Positions 50,317 through 54,869 of a DNA stretch of 54,869 nucleotides are shown piece by piece. Source of the DNA: an uncultured Agathobacter sp. (GTDB lineage Bacteria > Bacillota > Clostridia > Lachnospirales > Lachnospiraceae). Below the pieces are notes generated by a model. The model was given only the letters and a program-made list of their open reading frames with translations. It was not told where the DNA came from and ran no database searches. How positions within the stretch are numbered: the stretch's first letter is position 1; each line of letters opens with the position of its first letter. The stretch covers positions 1 to 54,869 of the forward strand of contig CAMDYX010000014.1 in the NCBI GenBank assembly GCA_945910395.1, written 5' to 3'. Both the position numbers and the translations under genes were made by a program.

Positions 50317-52191
50317 ATGAATTTGCTTACGATAGAGAATTTGTCTAAAGCGTATACGGACCGTGTTCTGTTTCAGGACGCGGCCTTTAGTATACAGGAT
50401 GGGGAAAAAATTGGCGTCATCGGCTTAAATGGAATGGGAAAAAGTACATTGCTTAAGATCCTTGCAGGAAAAGAAGAGACAGATGAAGGCCAAGTCATTA
50501 TGGGAAACCATGTGAAGATTGCTTATCTGGAGCAGACACCACAGTTTGAGGAAAATGTAACTGTTTTACAGGCTGCTTTGGCAGGAATGGATATCAATGA
50601 CATGGTCCTTGAGGCTGAGGCGAAATCGATGCTGCAGCAGTTGAATTTGCCGGACTATGAGCAGCCTGTGAATCAATTGTCGGGAGGACAGAAGAAACGG
50701 GTTGCCTTAATCAATACCATTCTGCAGCAGGTTGAGATCCTTATTCTGGACGAACCAACCAACCATTTAGATAACGAAATGAGCCGCTGGCTGGAGGAAT
50801 ATCTGATTTCCTATCGAGGCGCTATTGTGATGGTAACACATGATCGCTATTTTCTGGACCGTGTGGTCAGCCGGATTGTTGAGGTGGATCACGGAAAAAT
50901 CTACAGCTATCCGGGTTCTTATGCAGAATATGTGGGCCTTAAGATGCAGCGGCAGAGCATGGAGCTTGCAACAGAACGAAAAAGAAAGAGTATCTTAAAG
51001 AAGGAACTGGCTTGGCTTGCAAGAGGAGCAAGGGCAAGATCCACCAAGCAGAAAGCACATATTCAGCGCATTGAGAATATGCTTCAGGCGGAGGGACCAC
51101 TTGAGGATGTGCAAATCGAGATAGGCTCCGTTTCCTCCCGCATGGGGCGCAAGACAATTGAATTACACGGACTTAGTAAAGCCTACGGAAATAAGAAGCT
51201 GATTGAGGATTTTGAGTATATTTTTTTAAAGAATGATCGTATCGGGATCGTTGGTTCTAACGGAAGTGGAAAGAGTACGCTCCTAAAAATGATTGTTGGC
51301 GAAGTAGAGCCGGATAAGGGAACCATTGAAGTAGGAGAGACCATACGAATCGGATATTTTGCCCAGGATAATGTGCATATGGACCATGAGATGAAGGCTA
51401 TCGAATATGTGCGGGAGGTGGCGGAATATATACAGACGGGAGACGGAAAAATCACAGCGTCCGCTTTGATGGAGCGGTTTCTCTTTGATGGAACCATGCA
51501 GTGGTCTAAGATTGGAAAGCTTTCCGGAGGAGAGCGCAGACGATTATATTTGCTTCACATTCTGATGCAGGCTCCTAATGTATTAATCTTTGATGAGCCT
51601 ACCAATGATCTGGATATTCAGACGTTAAACGTTTTGGAGGACTATCTGGATGCATTTGATGGAATTGTGATAGCAGTCTCTCATGATCGATATTTCCTGG
51701 ATCGTATTGTGCACCGTATTTTTGCACTGGAGGGAGACGGTCACATACAACAGTATGAGGGTGGTTACGGAGACTACTTAATAGCGAGAGCCAAGCGGTA
51801 TCCGAATCGGTATCTGCCGGATGGAAGTATTCGCGGGAATGAAAAGTCAGGTCAGGGAGAAGCGCGCACAGCAGAAAAGAAGGAAACGGAAGGAAAGGAT
51901 ATTCGCAAAAAACCGAATTTTTCTCCGCAAAAGGTGAAATTTACCTACAACGAACAGCGGGAGTATGAGAGGATAGATGATGATATTGCAGCCTTAGAGA
52001 AAAAACTGGAATCCATAAACACTCAGATTACCGCTAACGCAACCAACAGCGTCAGGCTGAAGGAATTAATGGAAGAGCAGGAGCAGGCGCAGGCAGCTTT
52101 GGATGAAAAAATGGAGCGTTGGGTATATTTGAATGAGCTGGCAGAACAGATTGAGGCACAGAAGAATGGTGAGAGGTATAAAATGGAGTAA
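50317..52191 (+). CDS. ABC-F ATPase, Uup/YdiF-like
   Basis: Soluble tandem ABC ATPase acting on ribosomes, probably a housekeeping translation factor rather than a resistance protein. Walker A GLNGMGKST and GSNGSGKST, signatures LSGGQKKR and LSGGERRR, Walker B ILDEPTNHLD and IFDEPTNDLD. The C-terminal 80 residues form a coiled coil (EREYERIDDDIAALEKKLES) like the DNA/RNA-binding tail of Uup. 624 residues from ATG 50317 with AAGGAA upstream; ATG 50284 adds 11 residues. Only 6 nt precede the MATE gene, so the two are an operon. Confidence 0.92.
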   Translation: MNLLTIENLSKAYTDRVLFQDAAFSIQDGEKIGVIGLNGMGKSTLLKILAGKEETDEGQVIMGNHVKIAYLEQTPQFEENVTVLQAALAGMDINDMVLEAEAKSMLQQLNLPDYEQPVNQLSGGQKKRVALINTILQQVEILILDEPTNHLDNEMSRWLEEYLISYRGAIVMVTHDRYFLDRVVSRIVEVDHGKIYSYPGSYAEYVGLKMQRQSMELATERKRKSILKKELAWLARGARARSTKQKAHIQRIENMLQAEGPLEDVQIEIGSVSSRMGRKTIELHGLSKAYGNKKLIEDFEYIFLKNDRIGIVGSNGSGKSTLLKMIVGEVEPDKGTIEVGETIRIGYFAQDNVHMDHEMKAIEYVREVAEYIQTGDGKITASALMERFLFDGTMQWSKIGKLSGGERRRLYLLHILMQAPNVLIFDEPTNDLDIQTLNVLEDYLDAFDGIVIAVSHDRYFLDRIVHRIFALEGDGHIQQYEGGYGDYLIARAKRYPNRYLPDGSIRGNEKSGQGEARTAEKKETEGKDIRKKPNFSPQKVKFTYNEQREYERIDDDIAALEKKLESINTQITANATNSVRLKELMEEQEQAQAALDEKMERWVYLNELAEQIEAQKNGERYKME

Positions 52192-52197
52192 ACACTT

Positions 52198-53541
52198 ATG
52201 AATAAGGATCTTACGATAGGAAAGCCGGAAAGCGTTTTGTGGAAATTCTGCTTACCACTTTTTGGAAGTATTATTTTTCAACAATTATATAATATTGCAG
52301 ATAGTCTGGTTGCCGGACGTTTCATCGGTGAAAACGCACTGGCGGCGGTTGGAAACAGTTACCAGATCACGCTAATTTTTATTGCGTTTGCCTTCGGCTG
52401 TAATATTGGCTGCTCTGTCATTGTATCGCAGTTTTTTGGCGCAAAAGAATATGAAAAAATGAAAACTGCTGTGTATACGACCTGGATTGCAAGCATTGGA
52501 CTGTGTGTATTTCTGATGGCTTGCGGACTTGGGTTTTGTGATGGAATTCTTACTCTGATTCATACGCAGGAGGAGATTTTTGCAGATTCAAAATTGTATT
52601 TGAATATTTATATCTGGGGATTTCCGTTTTTACTTTTTTATAATGTGGCAAACGGCATTTTCTCCGCTCTGGGAGATTCCAAGACTCCATTTATTTTTCT
52701 TGCGTTTTCCTCCACGGCAAATGTGCTTGTAGATGTCCTTTTTGTAAAAGAATTCGGCTTGGGAATAGCAGGTGTTGCATGGGCAACCTTCCTTTGTCAG
52801 GGAATAAGCAGTATTCTCGCAGTTATTGTAGTGGTAAAAAGACTTTCCGGGATACAGACACAGCGGAAAGTGAAAAAGTTTTCCCTGGATATTTTTAAGA
52901 AAATTGCGGTAATTTCAATACCAAGCATTTTACAGCAGAGCTTTATTTCACTTGGCAATATTGTCATTCAGGGAACCATCAATGATTTTGGTGTTGGGGT
53001 AATGGCAGGATACTCAACCTCTGTAAAGCTGAACAATCTGGTCATCACATCTTTTACCACAATCGGAAACGGAATGTCCAACTACACAGCCCAGAATCTT
53101 GGGGCAGGAAAAAAAGCGCGGATTGTCCAGGGCATGCGTGCCGGTATAAAAATGGTTTGGATTATATGTGTACCGATTGTCCTTGTTTATATGACAATGA
53201 GTGGTTTTCTTGTTCGTATTTTTATTGAAAATCCATCCGAAATTGCCCTTACCACAGGCGTGCAGTTCCTTCGTATTGTAACTCCGTTTTATTTTGTGAT
53301 TTCCGTAAAGCTGATTGCAGATGGAATCTTAAGGGGCGCAGGGCTGATGAAGCAGTTTATGATCTCCACATTTACGGATCTGATTCTTCGTGTTGTTCTT
53401 GCACTGGTCTTTTCCGGTCTGTTCGGTGCAATCGGAATCTGGTGTGCATGGCCGGTGGGCTGGACAATCGCTACGGGAATGAGTGTTTTCTTCTACAAAA
53501 AGAACTTTAGATCGGAAATAAAAAAAACAAAGAGAGATTGA
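52198..53541 (+). CDS. MATE-family multidrug exporter
   Basis: Cation-coupled exporter of the MATE family. Twelve hydrophobic segments in two halves. IFQQLYNIADSLVAGRFIGE near 30 and the matching second-half ILQQSFISLGNIVIQGTIND near 240 show the internal repeat. 447 residues is standard. The ATG follows the ABC-F stop by 6 nt. The cargo is not predictable. Confidence 0.93.
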   Translation: MNKDLTIGKPESVLWKFCLPLFGSIIFQQLYNIADSLVAGRFIGENALAAVGNSYQITLIFIAFAFGCNIGCSVIVSQFFGAKEYEKMKTAVYTTWIASIGLCVFLMACGLGFCDGILTLIHTQEEIFADSKLYLNIYIWGFPFLLFYNVANGIFSALGDSKTPFIFLAFSSTANVLVDVLFVKEFGLGIAGVAWATFLCQGISSILAVIVVVKRLSGIQTQRKVKKFSLDIFKKIAVISIPSILQQSFISLGNIVIQGTINDFGVGVMAGYSTSVKLNNLVITSFTTIGNGMSNYTAQNLGAGKKARIVQGMRAGIKMVWIICVPIVLVYMTMSGFLVRIFIENPSEIALTTGVQFLRIVTPFYFVISVKLIADGILRGAGLMKQFMISTFTDLILRVVLALVFSGLFGAIGIWCAWPVGWTIATGMSVFFYKKNFRSEIKKTKRD

Positions 53542-53598
53542 GAAGGCCCGCCACTCGTGATATACTTAATCACGAATAGGAAAACGAGGGCTAAAACA

Positions 53599-54762
53599 AT
53601 GAAAAAGATAGATATTAAAAGCTTTTTGAAAAATGAAATTGTGACCGTCATATCGTTTGGATTGGCGGTCATTTCTTTGCTTATTGTCCCGATTGATGGA
53701 CAGTACATGGAGTATATTGATTTTAGAACGCTGGCAATACTATTGTCACTGATGCTGGTGGTGGCAGGATTTCGAAAGCTTGGCGTGTTTAAAAGTATAG
53801 GAAGCTGGCTGCTTACAAAATCAAAGAATGCAAGAGAACTTGTTCTTGTGTTTGTGCTGCTTTGCTTTGGGTTTAGTATGCTGATTACAAATGATGTGGC
53901 CCTGATTACCTTTGTTCCCTTTGCAATGGAAGTATTGTATATGGCTGAGCTGGAAAAGTATTTGATTCCTGCGATCGTTCTTGAGACGATTGCTGCTAAT
54001 CTGGGAAGCATGTTTACACCTATTGGAAATCCACAGAATCTGTATTTGTATTCCCTCAGCGGAATGGGAATGGGGAAGTTTCTTCTGCTGATGCTTCCGT
54101 ATTCTCTTGCTTCCTTTTTCGGCTTACTTGTTGCCACGGTTCTTTTGATCAAAAAGGAGCCTCTTTCCGTTTCGGCGTTTTCCAGTACAAGGATTACGAA
54201 AATGGATGAGGAAAGCGAGAAAAATGAAGCACCACAGATGGCACTTCTGGTAGTATATACATTTTTGTTTTTGCTTTGTCTTGTAACGGTGGCCCGGCTG
54301 GTGCCCTATTATGTAGTGCTTGCGGTGGTGCTTATGATCGTCCTTCTGTTTGACCGGGCAACAATTGGGGAAGCAGACTATTTCCTGCTTTTGACGTTTT
54401 TGTTTCTGTTTGTGTTTATCGGGAATATGGGACGCATTCCTCAGGTGAACAGCTGGCTTTCATCCATTGTACAGGGACATGCTGCACTTACCGGAATTTT
54501 GTGCAGTCAGGTGATCAGCAATGTACCGGCTGCGATTTTGCTCTCCGGATTTACGACGAGTTATGAGGAGTTGATCGTGGGCGTGAATCTTGGCGGCCTT
54601 GGAACTCTGATTGCATCCATGGCAAGTCTGATTTCATATAAATTTTACAGCAAAGATAAGGACAGCAAAGTTATGTTGTATCTGGGGCAGTTTACGGTAT
54701 TGAATCTGATTTTTCTTCTCATGCTGTGCGGAATTTATGCGTTGATGCAGTGGATGGTATGA
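53599..54762 (+). CDS. SLC13/ArsB-like anion permease
   Basis: Membrane transporter of the ion-transporter superfamily that includes citrate, dicarboxylate and arsenite carriers. About ten hydrophobic segments. The conserved loop NDVALITFVPFA near 97 and SMFTPIGNPQNLYLYS near 137 mark the first repeat; SNVPAAILLSGF near 310 marks the second. 387 residues. ATG 53599 has GAGGG 9 nt upstream; a GTG at 53557 is in frame but lacks one. The substrate is not clear, and no arsenic genes are nearby. Confidence 0.85.
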   Translation: MKKIDIKSFLKNEIVTVISFGLAVISLLIVPIDGQYMEYIDFRTLAILLSLMLVVAGFRKLGVFKSIGSWLLTKSKNARELVLVFVLLCFGFSMLITNDVALITFVPFAMEVLYMAELEKYLIPAIVLETIAANLGSMFTPIGNPQNLYLYSLSGMGMGKFLLLMLPYSLASFFGLLVATVLLIKKEPLSVSAFSSTRITKMDEESEKNEAPQMALLVVYTFLFLLCLVTVARLVPYYVVLAVVLMIVLLFDRATIGEADYFLLLTFLFLFVFIGNMGRIPQVNSWLSSIVQGHAALTGILCSQVISNVPAAILLSGFTTSYEELIVGVNLGGLGTLIASMASLISYKFYSKDKDSKVMLYLGQFTVLNLIFLLMLCGIYALMQWMV

Positions 54763-54773
54763 GATGAACGGAT

Positions 54774-54804
54774 GGGGAATGCAATAGCATTTTTCCCTTT
54801 TTAC
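54774..54804 (+). terminator. Terminator after the permease
   Basis: GGGGAATGC and GCATTTTTCCC form an imperfect stem over an ATA loop, with TTTTTAC following. It precedes the last repeat copy. Confidence 0.6.
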
Positions 54805-54808
54805 TTTT

Positions 54809-54869
54809 GTGTGTCTGAATGAATTTTGCTATTTGAAATCAGAACGTTTAAAAAGCGTCGGCACTTAAT
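54809..54869 (-). repeat. Palindromic repeat, copy I (cut by window end)
   Basis: GTGTGTCTGAATGAATTTTG, TTTGAAATCAGAACGTTTAA and AAAGCGTCGGCACTTAAT are the outer and inner arms in reverse orientation. The rest lies beyond the window. Its terminal GTGTGTCT resembles the end of copy A rather than the GTGTTCCT of other copies. Confidence 0.88.

Overview
The window reads as chromosome of a Gram-positive, anaerobic, probably spore-forming Clostridia member. I infer Lachnospiraceae, but the genus cannot be fixed from this sequence. The basis is the order priA-def-fmt-yugP-rsmB-rlmN-stp-prkC-rsgA-rpe-thiN, a YlmC/YmxH-type protein next to nrdR, a SpoVB-like flippase, a cobalamin-dependent methionine synthase without the reactivation domain, a high-molecular-weight rubredoxin, purine-rich Shine-Dalgarno sites and moderate-to-low GC. 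No rRNA, CRISPR array, prophage or intact transposase was seen.

Layout. 0.1-1.3 kb: pyrI (pyrB not in view), then the broken 3' end of an Rpn-type nuclease gene between two 30-bp direct repeats. 1.4-13.5 kb: a long housekeeping run on the + strand for replication restart, protein N-terminus processing, rRNA modification, Ser/Thr kinase/phosphatase signalling, ribosome assembly, ribulose-phosphate epimerase and thiamine pyrophosphokinase, closed by a terminator. 13.5-20.1 kb: purine supply, with a BMP-type nucleoside ABC transporter (lipoprotein, ATPase, two permeases), then xpt and a flavin reductase-rubredoxin protein. 20.1-24.5 kb: two inverted long repeats enclosing an acyltransferase and an Lsa/Vga-like ABC-F gene that has an attenuator-type leader. 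24.5-33.3 kb: an ABC exporter pair and TetR regulator on the - strand, divergent from an MMPL exporter translationally overlapping a large GLUG-repeat surface protein. 33.3-36.3 kb: a sodC remnant, a 60-nt palindrome, and a BlaI/BlaR1-type regulator pair with twin operators. 36.5-48.2 kb: a DUF3800 gene, then ychF, ylmC-like, nrdR, an unknown gene, yqeG, rpiB, efp, a SpoVB-like flippase, a cysteine desulfurase, a Cof-type HAD phosphatase and metH. 48.3-54.8 kb: a DUF2975/YozG-type regulator/CPBP protease operon, tRNA-Val and tRNA-Met, a second ABC-F gene, a MATE exporter and an SLC13/ArsB-like permease.

The most unusual feature is a family of non-coding, almost fully palindromic repeats (about 165-180 nt, both orientations, always between genes). 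Short forms keep only the outer hairpin. Two long forms carry an extra 340-420-nt module. Both ends of the window lie inside copies, which suggests an assembly contig broken at this repeat. The inner hairpin ends in AAAAAGCG/CGCTTTTT, so copies could act as bidirectional terminators. One copy supplies the stop codon of the first ABC-F gene. Two inverted long forms bound a segment that looks like a composite or invertible unit.

All assignments come from reading motifs and gene order by eye. No search or folding program was run, and residue positions are approximate.
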